Positions 8,143 to 16,034 of a stretch of 64,000 nucleotides of DNA are shown here, in pieces. The stretch is from positions 1-64,000 of IMG/VR virus record IMGVR_UViG_3300038465_000068. One strand, 5' to 3'. The notes beneath the pieces are model-generated. The model was not told the DNA's origin. It searched no databases and worked only from the letters and a program-made list of their open reading frames with translations. Each line of letters opens with the position of its first letter. Position 1 is the stretch's first letter. The DNA comes from a virus. Made by a program: the position numbers and the translations under genes.

Positions 8143-9453
8143 ATGGCCCCGGCCCACCTTTTGCTGATCGACTCGTCGGGCTTCGCTTATCGCGCATATC
8201 ACGGCGGGTCGAAATTTCCCCGCTACCGGCAGTCGGACGGTGCCCCCACCGGCACCGTGATCGCCTTCCTCGAAATGATCCACAGGCTTATGAACGACGC
8301 GGCCAAAGACCCGGTCAGCCATGTCGCCGCCGTTTTCGACAATCGGGAAGCGCCCACCTTCCGGCACAAGATTTACCCGGCATACAAGGGCAACCGGACC
8401 CAGCGCGATCCCGAACTGTCGGTCCAGCTTCCGGTGATGCGTGACGCGGCGCGGGCGCTGGGCATCACCCCGGTCGAGGCTGTCGGCTATGAGGCTGACG
8501 ACGTCATGGCCACGCTGGCCCGCTGGGGTGTCGAGGCTGGGCTGCGGGTGACAATCGTGAGTTCGGACAAGGATATGGGCCAGCTTGTCGAGGACGACCG
8601 GATCGAGATTGTGGACGACCGCAAGGGCATCCGGGTGCTGGCCGCCGACGTCGAGGCCAAGTTCGGCGTGCCGCCCCATCTGGTCGCCGACGTGCAGGCA
8701 CTCTCCGGCGACATGGTCGACAATATCCCGGGCGTGCCGGGCGTGGGCTCTGGCATGGCGGGCAAGCTGATTCGCAAGCTGGGCGACTTGGACGCGGTGC
8801 TGCGCGAGGCGGCGAAATCCACCGGCTACCGCATGACGGCAGGCGCAAAGCTGTCCATCAACAACCACCGGAAAGAGATCAAGATTTACAGGAAGTTGAC
8901 CGGGCTGGCTGATGACGTGGCCTTGGGCGTCACGCTGGACGGCCTCGCTGCCGTGCCCATGAACCCGGTGCACCTCAAGGAATTGCTGCTGGCGCTGGAG
9001 GCCCCGGACGCGCTGCGCCGGATCATGTCGGGCGGCAAGATCGGCGGCACCTATGAGGCGGTGGCCCGGATCGACGTCGAGGACAGGCTGGAGTGGCACA
9101 CAAAGGCGCTGGCCGAGTATCAGGCCAAGCTGGCCCGGCCATCCCACAAGATCACCCTGCCCGCCCCGGCCGAGCCCCAGTGCGGCTGGTACAAGCGCAA
9201 GCTGGTGCAGGACGGGCCGTGGGTGCCAGCCCGCATCTGGCGGGAGGGCTTCGGCGACAAGGATGCGCTGCTGTGCTCGGTCGGTGACACCCCGCGCAAT
9301 CCGGCCGACCAGTGGGGCCGCCTGCTGTCATACCCCATCAGCGAAGTGGACTATGAGACCATGATGGCCCGGCGGGCGGCGGTGGCGAACATGCCGCTGG
9401 AGCCTGAGGCCAACCCGGGCGAGCCGATAAATTATCGGACCATCCCAGTTTAA
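8143..9453 (+). CDS. 5'-3' exonuclease, FEN/PolA N-terminal family
   Basis: A 436-residue protein. The first 290 residues carry the family motifs in order: LIDSSGFAYRAY (Asp10), AVFDNREAPTFRH with YPAYKGNR, GYEADDVMATLA, VSSDKDMGQL and ALSGDMVDNIPGVPGVG, the last being the helix-hairpin-helix region. It should degrade 5' ends and flaps in phage replication and recombination, and its product fits the RecT downstream. About 130 residues beyond the domain have no recognised motif. AAGAGGA precedes the ATG. Confidence 0.88.
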   Translation: MAPAHLLLIDSSGFAYRAYHGGSKFPRYRQSDGAPTGTVIAFLEMIHRLMNDAAKDPVSHVAAVFDNREAPTFRHKIYPAYKGNRTQRDPELSVQLPVMRDAARALGITPVEAVGYEADDVMATLARWGVEAGLRVTIVSSDKDMGQLVEDDRIEIVDDRKGIRVLAADVEAKFGVPPHLVADVQALSGDMVDNIPGVPGVGSGMAGKLIRKLGDLDAVLREAAKSTGYRMTAGAKLSINNHRKEIKIYRKLTGLADDVALGVTLDGLAAVPMNPVHLKELLLALEAPDALRRIMSGGKIGGTYEAVARIDVEDRLEWHTKALAEYQAKLARPSHKITLPAPAEPQCGWYKRKLVQDGPWVPARIWREGFGDKDALLCSVGDTPRNPADQWGRLLSYPISEVDYETMMARRAAVANMPLEPEANPGEPINYRTIPV

Positions 9454-9492
9454 TTCTTGCATCTGGTGCAGTACTGTCCATATTCACCCTAT

Positions 9493-9507
9493 AGGACAAT
9501 TCGTCCT
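9493..9507. promoter_or_regulatory. Operator copy upstream of recombination genes (site 4)
   Basis: AGGAC-AATTC-GTCCT has perfect half-sites, flanked by TAT on the left. It lies 16 bases before the start of the coiled-coil gene that precedes recT. No convincing -35/-10 pair is positioned around it, so it could block translation or elongation or serve another role. Confidence 0.6.
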
Positions 9508-9522
9508 CAAGGATAGGCCAGC

Positions 9523-10434
9523 ATGTCAGACCCCTCCCCACCCATCGGGCACAATAGCGGCGATCCCGACGCCCTCCCGATCCTGCGTCAAGCGCCGGAC
9601 CTTGAGACGCATCTGGCCGCCGTCTATGCGCCGATGCTCAAGCGCACCAAGGAATTGCTGGATAAGGGCCCGGCCAAGGCCAAGGTCTTTGATGACGAGG
9701 CGGACGGCAACGCCACCGAATTTCTGCTGGCGATCCGCGCCGAAATGGATGCGGTCAAGGTCGGCAAGAAAGACGAGAAGGCCCCATACGACACCCTAAT
9801 CGAGATCATCGACGGGTTTTTCAACACGAATGTCTGGGAGCCGTTGAAGGCGCTGGGTCTCAAGGTCAACGAGGCCAGCACCGATTACAAGGTCGGCGTG
9901 ATGCGCGCCGCCCAGATCACCACCGACATCAACGTCCGCGCCGCCCAGAAAATCAAGGATGAAGCCGCCAAAAAGGCCCGCGAGGACAAAGAGGAGGCCG
10001 ACCGCCTCGCACTCGCCGCCGCGCGCGCGCGCAAGCCGGAGAATGTCGAGCGCCTGACCGCCGCCGCCGAGGAAGCGCGCAACACCGCCAACGTCGCGCA
10101 AGCCGGGGCGATTGCCGTGGCCGTCGATCATGCCGAGGCCGTGAGCGAGGCGTCCACGTCGGCCGCCGACCTGACCCGGACGCATGGCAAGCGCGTCGGC
10201 GTTTCGTCCCTGCGCACCGCCGTCAAGGTGCTGGACCTGATCGACCGCAAGGCGCTGACCGGCGGTTACAATCTGCTGGGGCCCTACTTCACCGACGCCG
10301 CCATCCTCGCGGCCGCGCGCAAGTACGAGTCGGCCAACAAGGCCACGGTCGGCGAACACCTCGACAAAGGCACGCAGCCCATCGCCGGGCTGACCTTCGC
10401 AGAGGACTATTCCAACGTCGCCCGCAAGACATAA
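9523..10434 (+). CDS. Coiled-coil protein preceding RecT
   Basis: A 303-residue protein that begins with an IGHNSG motif near residue 8. Residues 120-220 are Ala/Glu/Lys/Arg-rich and look like a long coiled coil; the last 80 residues are a small mixed domain. It ends 8 bases before recT, and similar proteins accompany RecT in other phages, so a role with the annealing protein is inferred. The same IGHN motif occurs in the divergent gene at 7469-8071. Confidence 0.7.
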   Translation: MSDPSPPIGHNSGDPDALPILRQAPDLETHLAAVYAPMLKRTKELLDKGPAKAKVFDDEADGNATEFLLAIRAEMDAVKVGKKDEKAPYDTLIEIIDGFFNTNVWEPLKALGLKVNEASTDYKVGVMRAAQITTDINVRAAQKIKDEAAKKAREDKEEADRLALAAARARKPENVERLTAAAEEARNTANVAQAGAIAVAVDHAEAVSEASTSAADLTRTHGKRVGVSSLRTAVKVLDLIDRKALTGGYNLLGPYFTDAAILAAARKYESANKATVGEHLDKGTQPIAGLTFAEDYSNVARKT

Positions 10435-10442
10435 GGATTCCC

Positions 10443-11636
10443 ATGACCACCGAAACCACCGTCGACGACCGCCCGCAGGCTCCGCTGGAGGGTGAGGCCC
10501 AGACCGGCACCGCCGAGACACTGGCGCAGGAAGCCGCGCCCGCCCAGCCGCCAGTTTCCGCCGCGAAGGTGGCCAAGGAAAAATGGGACGCTTTTGAGGG
10601 TGAAATCCAGAGCCGGGCCGACAACCTCGCTTCGATGCTGCCGTCCACCGTCACCCGCGACAGGTTCATCAATTCCACCATCGCGGCGGTGAAGCAGAAC
10701 CCCGATCTTCTGTTCCTCAATCCGCGCACACTTTTCACCGCCATCGTCAAGAGCGCGCAGGATGGTCTCGTCCCCGATGGCAAGGAAGGCTACATCGGCG
10801 TCTATAACACCAAGGTATCGAAGCGCGGAGAGCCTGACCGCTACGAGGACATCGCCCAGTGGAATCCGATGGTGCACGGTATCCGCAAGCGCGCGCGCGA
10901 GTGCGGCGGCATCCTGATCGACGCGCAGGTCGTCTACATGCAGGACCAATTTTTGTGGGAGCAAGGGGATAATCCCCGGATCGAGCATGCGCCAGCCAAG
11001 CTGGGAACGCCGCGCGGCACACCAATCGGTGCTTATGCCATTTTCAAGCTGGAGGACGGCACCATTTTGGGCCGCGAAGTGATGGACGCCGAAGCGATCA
11101 ACGACGTCAAATCACAGTCGCGGGCGCAGCATAGCCTCATGTGGACGAAGTTCTGGACCGAGGGCTGGCGCAAATCGGTGATCCGGCGCGGTATCAAGGC
11201 GGTGCCAAGCATCGACCCCAAGCTGGCGCAGGTCATCATGCGCGAGGACGACAATTTCGATTTCGGCGAACCGGCCCCGGCCCGCTTCATCGAGCACCAG
11301 CCGCCGGAATCCCGCCAGCAGCCCCAGACGCGGGGCAAGGCTTTCGAGCGCCGCCCGTCCGCCGCCGCCAAGTCAGAGCCCAAACCCGCCTCCAGCCTGC
11401 CACAGGACGTCCAGCAGACCGGTTCCGCCGCCCCGGCGGTACAGGACGCCGAATTTGAGGTCGAGCCGCCCATGGAGCGCGGCAAGCGCCTGCTGGTTGC
11501 CTGTTCCAATGTGAACGACGTGGCCGACCTGCGGCAGAGTATCGCCGAGGAACTGGCCAAGGACGAGGTCATGCTGGGGGCGTGGAGCGCCGCCTGCGAC
11601 TTCCGGTCCCGGGAACTGACCGGGAGCGGCAAATGA
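10443..11636 (+). CDS. recT: RecT-family single-strand annealing protein
   Basis: A 397-residue protein with the RecT core at about residues 60-290: the signature AQDGLVPDGKEGY, then NPMVHGIRKRAREC, a central beta region and RRGIKAVPS. RecT anneals complementary single strands exposed by an exonuclease; the FEN-type exonuclease two genes upstream may supply them, although the usual RecE/YqaJ partner is absent. The C-terminal 120 residues are Pro/Ala-rich and variable. Confidence 0.9.
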   Translation: MTTETTVDDRPQAPLEGEAQTGTAETLAQEAAPAQPPVSAAKVAKEKWDAFEGEIQSRADNLASMLPSTVTRDRFINSTIAAVKQNPDLLFLNPRTLFTAIVKSAQDGLVPDGKEGYIGVYNTKVSKRGEPDRYEDIAQWNPMVHGIRKRARECGGILIDAQVVYMQDQFLWEQGDNPRIEHAPAKLGTPRGTPIGAYAIFKLEDGTILGREVMDAEAINDVKSQSRAQHSLMWTKFWTEGWRKSVIRRGIKAVPSIDPKLAQVIMREDDNFDFGEPAPARFIEHQPPESRQQPQTRGKAFERRPSAAAKSEPKPASSLPQDVQQTGSAAPAVQDAEFEVEPPMERGKRLLVACSNVNDVADLRQSIAEELAKDEVMLGAWSAACDFRSRELTGSGK

Positions 11637-11878
11637 GCCCTCCCATTGTCCGGGCCAGCCGCCCCGAGTCGGAACAGCGGTTTAACGAATGGGTCGGCGA
11701 GACGCTGAAAGCCCGGCGCGAGTCGTTGAAGCTGTCACGCGCCTTTGTCGGGAACGCTATCGCCATCGACGAGACCACCCTGCTGCGCAACGAGGAGGGC
11801 ACCGTGCCACTGACCTGCGCGCGCGCCGCCATGCTTTGTCGCCTCTACAACATGGACATGCGGGAGTTGTTTTCGTAA
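11633..11878 (+). CDS. XRE-like HTH regulator
   Basis: An 81-residue protein started by an ATG that overlaps the recT stop. Residues 15-70 (LKARRESLKLSRAFVGNAI, then LLRNEEGTVPLT) follow the layout of the XRE/Cro helix-turn-helix, and the end MDMRELF is typical of the family. It may control the recombination operon that contains it. Confidence 0.7.
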   Translation: MSPPIVRASRPESEQRFNEWVGETLKARRESLKLSRAFVGNAIAIDETTLLRNEEGTVPLTCARAAMLCRLYNMDMRELFS

Positions 11879-12291
11879 TGACGTCACGAAACGAAAGGTT
11901 GCGGCCCAAACTCTACTACGCTTGGAGGGCTATGAAGGCCCGGTGCCATAGCCCCAACGCGACCGGCTATCATAATTATGGCGGGCGCGGCATTTCGGTT
12001 TTCCCGGAGTGGATAAAATCGTTTGAAGCATTTGCTCGTGATGTTGGGCCGCCGCCATCGAAGGCTCACTCCCTCGACCGCTTTCCTGATACAAATGGAA
12101 ACTACCAGCCGGGAAACGTGCGCTGGGCGACCAAAAAAGAGCAGTTGAGAAACCAGCGCAAAAACATATCTGTCACCGTTGACGGCAGAAAAATGTCACT
12201 CGCCGAAGCTGTTGAACTCAAGGGGCTTAAATACAACACGGTTCTGTATCGAATCAGGCGTGGAAAAACACCGGCCGAGGCGCTGGCATGA
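11878..12291 (+). CDS. HNH/AP2-type homing-nuclease-like protein
   Basis: A 137-residue protein of a common phage family: LYYAWRAMKARC, then NYGGRGI, W-x-x-SF-x-x-F, SLDRFPDTNGNY and PGNVRWATKKEQ, followed by a short DNA-binding tail. Such genes are usually mobile HNH-type endonucleases or their DNA-binding relatives. The DNA here is visibly A/T-richer than its neighbours, which suggests recent acquisition. Its ATG overlaps the previous stop (TAATG). Confidence 0.65.
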   Translation: MTSRNERLRPKLYYAWRAMKARCHSPNATGYHNYGGRGISVFPEWIKSFEAFARDVGPPPSKAHSLDRFPDTNGNYQPGNVRWATKKEQLRNQRKNISVTVDGRKMSLAEAVELKGLKYNTVLYRIRRGKTPAEALA

Positions 12292-12653
12292 GGCGGAAAC
12301 GGTTTTCTGAATCTCAGGTGATAGAGACGCTGCACCATTGCGGCATCGACGTGCTTTGCTATCGCTGCAAACTCAAGCTGGAACCGGGACAAAAGATCGA
12401 GCGCGAGCACCTAACAGAGATCGCTATGGGTGGCGCTGACGAACCAAAAAACTGTGCTTACTGCCACAAGGCTTGCCACGCCGTCGTCACTAACGGAACC
12501 AAGGCTACTAGCGCGGGAAGTTCAAAAAGCCGACTCGCCAAGATCGACCGCATCACTGGCGTCACAAAGACCAAGGCTCCGGCAAAGATTGCTGGGCGCG
12601 GATTTCAGAAGGGCCACCGGCCAGTGGGAAATCGCCATGCCACTAAGCGGTGA
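12288..12653 (+). CDS. HNH endonuclease-like protein
   Basis: A 121-residue basic protein. CYRC (about residue 24) and CAYCHKACH (about residue 56) flank a REHLTEIAMGG segment, the order of a zinc-braced HNH nuclease. The rest is Lys-rich. It overlaps the preceding gene by 4 bases. A homing or packaging-linked nicking role is possible. Confidence 0.65.
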   Translation: MRRKRFSESQVIETLHHCGIDVLCYRCKLKLEPGQKIEREHLTEIAMGGADEPKNCAYCHKACHAVVTNGTKATSAGSSKSRLAKIDRITGVTKTKAPAKIAGRGFQKGHRPVGNRHATKR

Positions 12654-12855
12654 CGAGAAATATGTGATGGTGCAAGGCACGCTTAGAGGCCGCACGGCGC
12701 GCGGCGTCGAAATCGAGACGGTGTTCGGCACCGGCTGGGTCGGCCGCTCGTGCCTGCACTTCATCACAGATCAGGCCGTCGACAAGATGGACATTGGCGA
12801 CGAGGGCGAGTTTCGGATCATGGAATGGGTCGCAACAAAGAACGGATTCATCTGA
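12637..12855 (+). CDS. Hypothetical small beta-rich protein
   Basis: A 72-residue protein that reads as a small all-beta fold (YVMVQGTLRGRT, then WVGRSCLHF). It overlaps the end of the HNH gene by 17 bases and the start of the next gene by 1. No family is recognised. Confidence 0.6.
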   Translation: MPLSGDEKYVMVQGTLRGRTARGVEIETVFGTGWVGRSCLHFITDQAVDKMDIGDEGEFRIMEWVATKNGFI

Positions 12856-13295
12856 TGGCCTTCGCAGAAAAAACTAAGGTCTCTGTCGACCAGAGCCGGG
12901 CCGAGGTCGAAAAGACCTTGCTGCGGTACGGCGCAAAGAGTTTCGCCTATTTCACCGAGACGCGCTCCGGCGCTGGCGATGCTGGCGAACTGGCCGTCAT
13001 CATGTTTGAGGCTGGAGACCGCCGCATCCGTTTCGACCTGACCATGCCGATGCCGTCCGGCAGCAAGGACCGCGACGCGCAAGTCCGCCGCCAACGGTGG
13101 CGCGCGCTGCTGCTATGCATCAAGGCGAAGCTGGAAAGCGTCGCCAGCAAGATCGAGACTTTCGAGGAGGCTTTTCTAGCGCATGTCGTCATGCCGGACG
13201 GATCGACCGTCGGCGCGCACACCAAGAACATCATCGCCCGGTCCTATGAGGACGGCTCGATGCAGCCACTCCTGCCAGCGCCGAGCAAGCCATGA
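12855..13295 (+). CDS. Conserved phage hypothetical protein
   Basis: A 146-residue protein with the opening MAFAEKTKVSVDQS and a following RYGAKSFAYF segment. This opening is typical of a widespread phage family encoded next to recombination and HNH genes; the function is not known. It overlaps both neighbours (ATGA type). Confidence 0.7.
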   Translation: MAFAEKTKVSVDQSRAEVEKTLLRYGAKSFAYFTETRSGAGDAGELAVIMFEAGDRRIRFDLTMPMPSGSKDRDAQVRRQRWRALLLCIKAKLESVASKIETFEEAFLAHVVMPDGSTVGAHTKNIIARSYEDGSMQPLLPAPSKP

Positions 13296-13462
13296 ACGCG
13301 CTGGCTGGGCTTGACTTCAAGAACCCGAACAATTCCTGCCAGTCACTCCGGCTGCTGGCAGAACTTGTGCGCCAGGGTGAGGTGGTGCTGATCGAGCCGC
13401 CGCTGATGCGCGACGGCGTGCGCCACGAATACCTCACCATCAACATGGAAAAGCGGAAATAG
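13292..13462 (+). CDS. Small hypothetical protein, 56 residues
   Basis: Starts at an ATG overlapping the preceding stop. It reads as one helix pair (SLRLLAELVRQGE) and a short hairpin (HEYLTI), which resembles a truncated winged-helix. The frame and coupling support a real gene. Confidence 0.6.
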   Translation: MNALAGLDFKNPNNSCQSLRLLAELVRQGEVVLIEPPLMRDGVRHEYLTINMEKRK

Positions 13463-13465
13463 CCG

Positions 13466-13813
13466 ATGCCCATTCGGCCGGAGAACGCAAAGCGGTATCC
13501 GAAATCATGGCGCGACATGGTCAGTCAGGCGCGCGAGCGCAGCGGAAATCGGTGCGAGTGCAAGGGGCAGTGCGGCTTTCTGCACCCAGGCGTCAGGTGC
13601 AACGCGGAAAACGGCAAGCCGCATCCCATCACCGGATCAAAGGTCGTTCTGACGCTGGCGCACGAGCATGGCGTCCCGCTGGAGGAAACAAGCATCGACC
13701 GCATGTTCCATGCCTGCCAGCGGTGCCATCTGGTCTATGACAAGCACATACACCGCAAAAATCGCGAGGAGACCTTGCGCAAGCGAAAAGGCAATGGGGA
13801 ATTATTCGAGTGA
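13466..13813 (+). CDS. HNH-type endonuclease-like protein
   Basis: A 115-residue protein with CECKGQCG, then RCNAENG, VLTLAHEH and CQRCHLVYD followed by a His/Arg/Lys-rich end. This is the zinc-bound HNH layout seen in many phage genomes (Cys pairs bracketing a His-containing loop). It is the third HNH-like gene within 2 kb. Confidence 0.7.
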   Translation: MPIRPENAKRYPKSWRDMVSQARERSGNRCECKGQCGFLHPGVRCNAENGKPHPITGSKVVLTLAHEHGVPLEETSIDRMFHACQRCHLVYDKHIHRKNREETLRKRKGNGELFE

Positions 13814-14031
13814 AGCCGCGCGCGAACTGGACAGTCATTGGCCCTGGTGAGGCTTTCGCGATCCGCAGCGATGGCGTGCGCGCCGCCTATCTTTTCCCAG
13901 ATCACCCGAAACCGTATGCCGTGAAGCGCAAGGACGGGTCGTGGCTGCGGCGCTGGGCTGTCAACCAGCCCCGCCTCTATAAGACGCTGGAACTGGCGAT
14001 GATCGCCGCCGACGAGAATTGGCCCCTGTAA
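13810..14031 (+). CDS. Hypothetical protein, 73 residues
   Basis: Starts at a GTG that overlaps the previous stop. It reads as a small beta-rich domain (WTVIGPGEAF, then YAVKRKDGSWL). No family is recognised. Confidence 0.6.
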   Translation: MKPRANWTVIGPGEAFAIRSDGVRAAYLFPDHPKPYAVKRKDGSWLRRWAVNQPRLYKTLELAMIAADENWPL

Positions 14032-14046
14032 TTTATTTTCAGGCCC

Positions 14047-14232
14047 GTGGTGAAGCGTGGATGGCTGGAGGTGGCGCAACCCAAGGCGCGTGAGCCGAAG
14101 GCAAAGCCGGACATCAAAGCCATCCGTCACCAGCGCGTGCTGGCGGCGATCAAGCGGTGGGAGACAAAGATGAAGCGGGCCGAGACCGCGCTGCGCAAAC
14201 TGCGTCGTCAGAAGGCGCGCTATGAAAAGTGA
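14047..14232 (+). CDS. Small basic coiled-coil protein
   Basis: A 61-residue, very basic protein starting at GTG, with a helical second half (RWETKMKRAETALRKL). It is the last gene before the terminator of the rightward recombination operon. The function is unknown. Confidence 0.55.
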   Translation: MVKRGWLEVAQPKAREPKAKPDIKAIRHQRVLAAIKRWETKMKRAETALRKLRRQKARYEK

Positions 14233-14238
14233 GACCTG

Positions 14239-14267
14239 CCCCCGCCGGGAAACTGGCGGGGGTTTTT
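14239..14267 (+). terminator. Rho-independent terminator, rightward
   Basis: A perfect 8-bp stem (CCCCCGCC with GGCGGGGG) with an 8-base loop, followed by five T residues. It ends the rightward recombination operon where it meets the leftward late genes. Confidence 0.92.
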
Positions 14268-14269
14268 CT

Positions 14270-14431
14270 TTACCCGACCAGCACTAGGTCGACGGTGGCG
14301 ATCAGCGCGATGCTGGTCAGCGCCACGGCGGCTGCGCGGCGGACCCAGAGCGGCAGCGGCAGAAGCCATACAACAGCCAGCGCCAGAGCGCAGATCACGG
14401 TGACTAGGATCACTTTGGCCAAGGTGTGCAT
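14270..14431 (-). CDS. Small two-helix membrane protein, 53 residues
   Basis: Two hydrophobic segments (VILVTVICALALAVVW and AAVALTSIALIATVDLVLV) separated by a basic turn (VRR). It lies at the end of the lysis cassette, so a holin or antiholin role is possible. Confidence 0.6.
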   Translation of the reverse strand: MHTLAKVILVTVICALALAVVWLLPLPLWVRRAAAVALTSIALIATVDLVLVG

Positions 14432-14456
14432 GTTGGAATAATGGCCGTGCGCCGTG

Positions 14457-14864
14457 TTAGTTCCCGTCCGGGGATTTGTTGATCTGGCGGGACAGGGCCC
14501 GGATGCAGTCTTTTGCCTCGTCTAGTGATTCTTGCGCGATGTCAGAATGTGGGCTGCTTCTCACGTCGGCCGAGGCCGTCAACCGATCCTTCTGGCAGGC
14601 CCTAAGCTGGATTTGCAGAACAGTGACGCTTTCTGCGTTGAGTACGGTAAGCATCGAATCGGCCCGCTTGTTGATGCGTTCATGGGCGGCATCATCATCG
14701 GCCTGCACCTTTTCGACTCGGCTGATGTTGGCGAGAGGCGGCGCATCGGACCCAGTCAGGGCGTAAACACCCGTTCCTGCGGCAAGAATTGCGCTGACAG
14801 CCAAACCATAAGCACCCCAACGCAGCAACGGATTGCGCGGAAGTTCGCTCGGAATATCCGACAT
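14457..14864 (-). CDS. Membrane-anchored helical protein of the lysis cassette
   Basis: I use the ATG at 14864 (135 residues); TTG and ATG starts exist up to 20 codons upstream. One hydrophobic segment (residues 14-35) precedes a long charged helical domain with three Cys. The topology is that of an inner-membrane spanin subunit, but a better spanin pair lies just upstream, so the role is uncertain. Confidence 0.6.
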   Translation of the reverse strand: MSDIPSELPRNPLLRWGAYGLAVSAILAAGTGVYALTGSDAPPLANISRVEKVQADDDAAHERINKRADSMLTVLNAESVTVLQIQLRACQKDRLTASADVRSSPHSDIAQESLDEAKDCIRALSRQINKSPDGN

Positions 14865-14926
14865 CGCCGTCTCACAGCCCCATAACCCTGTCGCCAATCT
14901 GCCGAAAGCGGCCATCTGGCGCAAGA

Positions 14927-14941
14927 AGGCTGAACTGTCCT
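14927..14941. promoter_or_regulatory. Weak operator-like site (site 5)
   Basis: AGGCT-GAACT-GTCCT matches 8 of 10 half-site bases. It overlaps the stop of the lipoprotein gene and shows no promoter elements, so it may be chance. Confidence 0.25.
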
Positions 14942-15230
14942 ACTTCGGTACGGTGCCGCACCCGGTCAGCGCCGCCTCAACCACCGGGGTCCATCCGATA
15001 TAGGCGAGAAGCTGTTCGGTGACGATCTTGACCTTGTCATCGAAGTTGATCGCAGCGGCGGTCGCGGCGGCGAGATCATCTTTGGTCATCAGCTTCGGGC
15101 GCGACGGCAGCTTCGGAGAGCACGGCGTTGCCACGGCTACATACGCCGTCTTGGTGACGATCTGTGGCTGGACATCACGGCTCGCGCAGGATGCCAGCAG
15201 CAGGCAGGTGGCGATGATGGCAATTCTCAT
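14940..15230 (-). CDS. Lipoprotein, outer-membrane spanin (Rz1-like)
   Basis: The ATG at 15230 overlaps the stop of the upstream gene and gives 96 residues. It begins with a lipoprotein signal ending in LLASC (Cys15), then a Pro-containing mature part. A short lipoprotein directly following a membrane-anchored helical protein, beside an endolysin, is the arrangement of an Rz/Rz1 spanin pair, which fuses inner and outer membranes at lysis. Confidence 0.7.
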   Translation of the reverse strand: MRIAIIATCLLLASCASRDVQPQIVTKTAYVAVATPCSPKLPSRPKLMTKDDLAAATAAAINFDDKVKIVTEQLLAYIGWTPVVEAALTGCGTVPK

Positions 15231-15631
15231 TGGAAAGCCCTTTTGATGATGCTGTCGGCAACAGCGCATTTTTCATCGCCAGTTTTCATCTTGCTGACGG
15301 CGGCGATGTTGTCAGCGATGGACTTCTGCCCATTGGCGGCTTGATCGACAAGGCCCTGCGCCGCGCCGGTCAGCTTCTTTGTAGCATCGCCAAGCGCGTT
15401 GACCGAGGCGTTGCACTGGTTGAGGCCGCTGTTGAGGGACGCCACGCTGGATCGCAGCGGAGCCATGTTGCGCTCGTCGGCGAGGTACAGCGGCTTGTAG
15501 CCGTCGATGGCATACCAGCCGAAGAAGGATACGCCGTTGATCCTCACAGTCTGGACACCGGCCGCGACGGCGAACAGCACCATCAGCACCGCGAAGGCGA
15601 TGGCAAGAACCTTATCTGCAATCCCGAACAT
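15227..15631 (-). CDS. Inner-membrane spanin (Rz-like)
   Basis: A 134-residue protein with an N-terminal membrane segment (VLAIAFAVLMVLFAVAAGV) followed by a periplasmic helical domain rich in Ala, Ser and Gln. Its stop overlaps the start of the lipoprotein gene by 4 bases, as in spanin pairs. Confidence 0.65.
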   Translation of the reverse strand: MFGIADKVLAIAFAVLMVLFAVAAGVQTVRINGVSFFGWYAIDGYKPLYLADERNMAPLRSSVASLNSGLNQCNASVNALGDATKKLTGAAQGLVDQAANGQKSIADNIAAVSKMKTGDEKCAVADSIIKRAFQ

Positions 15632-15640
15632 GGTGTCCCC

Positions 15641-15886
15641 TTACGGCGCGTCCGCGCCCAGCTTGGATTTGATGCCGATGCCGCCAGCCACCGTTCCGAT
15701 GATGGCGGCGGCCCCGGTGGCGAACCCGATATAGTCGAAAACGCCGTGGCTGATGACGTGATAGGCGGACAGGCCGAGATAGCTGCCGAACCCACCAGCG
15801 CCGAATACGCGCACCGGACAATAGACCGAGTTGTTGGAATCCTCGGTCATCAGGTCACGCCAGAATTTCCCCAGCCCGGCAAGCAC
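15641..15886 (-). CDS. Small membrane protein, holin-like
   Basis: An 81-residue protein with two weakly hydrophobic, Gly-rich segments (GAGGFGSYLGLSAYHVI and FATGAAAIIGTVAGGIGI). The size, the paired segments and the position between spanins and endolysin suggest a holin. Confidence 0.55.
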   Translation of the reverse strand: MLAGLGKFWRDLMTEDSNNSVYCPVRVFGAGGFGSYLGLSAYHVISHGVFDYIGFATGAAAIIGTVAGGIGIKSKLGADAP

Positions 15887-15889
15887 AGC

Positions 15890-16024
15890 TTACAGAACCC
15901 ACTTCACCACAGCGCCAGCGACGAACGACAGGCCGCAGGCGATAAAGGGGTGCAAGGCGACGAACGAGCGCACGATGCCCCATTCGGCCGTGATGCGGGT
16001 TTCGAGATTTGACAGCGATGCCAT
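15890..16024 (-). CDS. Small membrane protein, 44 residues
   Basis: Started by the ATG at 16024 with AGGAG 7 bases before it; longer in-frame starts have no ribosome site. It has one C-terminal hydrophobic segment (FIACGLSFVAGAVVKWVL). Likely a holin partner or antiholin. Confidence 0.6.
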   Translation of the reverse strand: MASLSNLETRITAEWGIVRSFVALHPFIACGLSFVAGAVVKWVL

Positions 16025-16034
16025 GACTTTCTCC

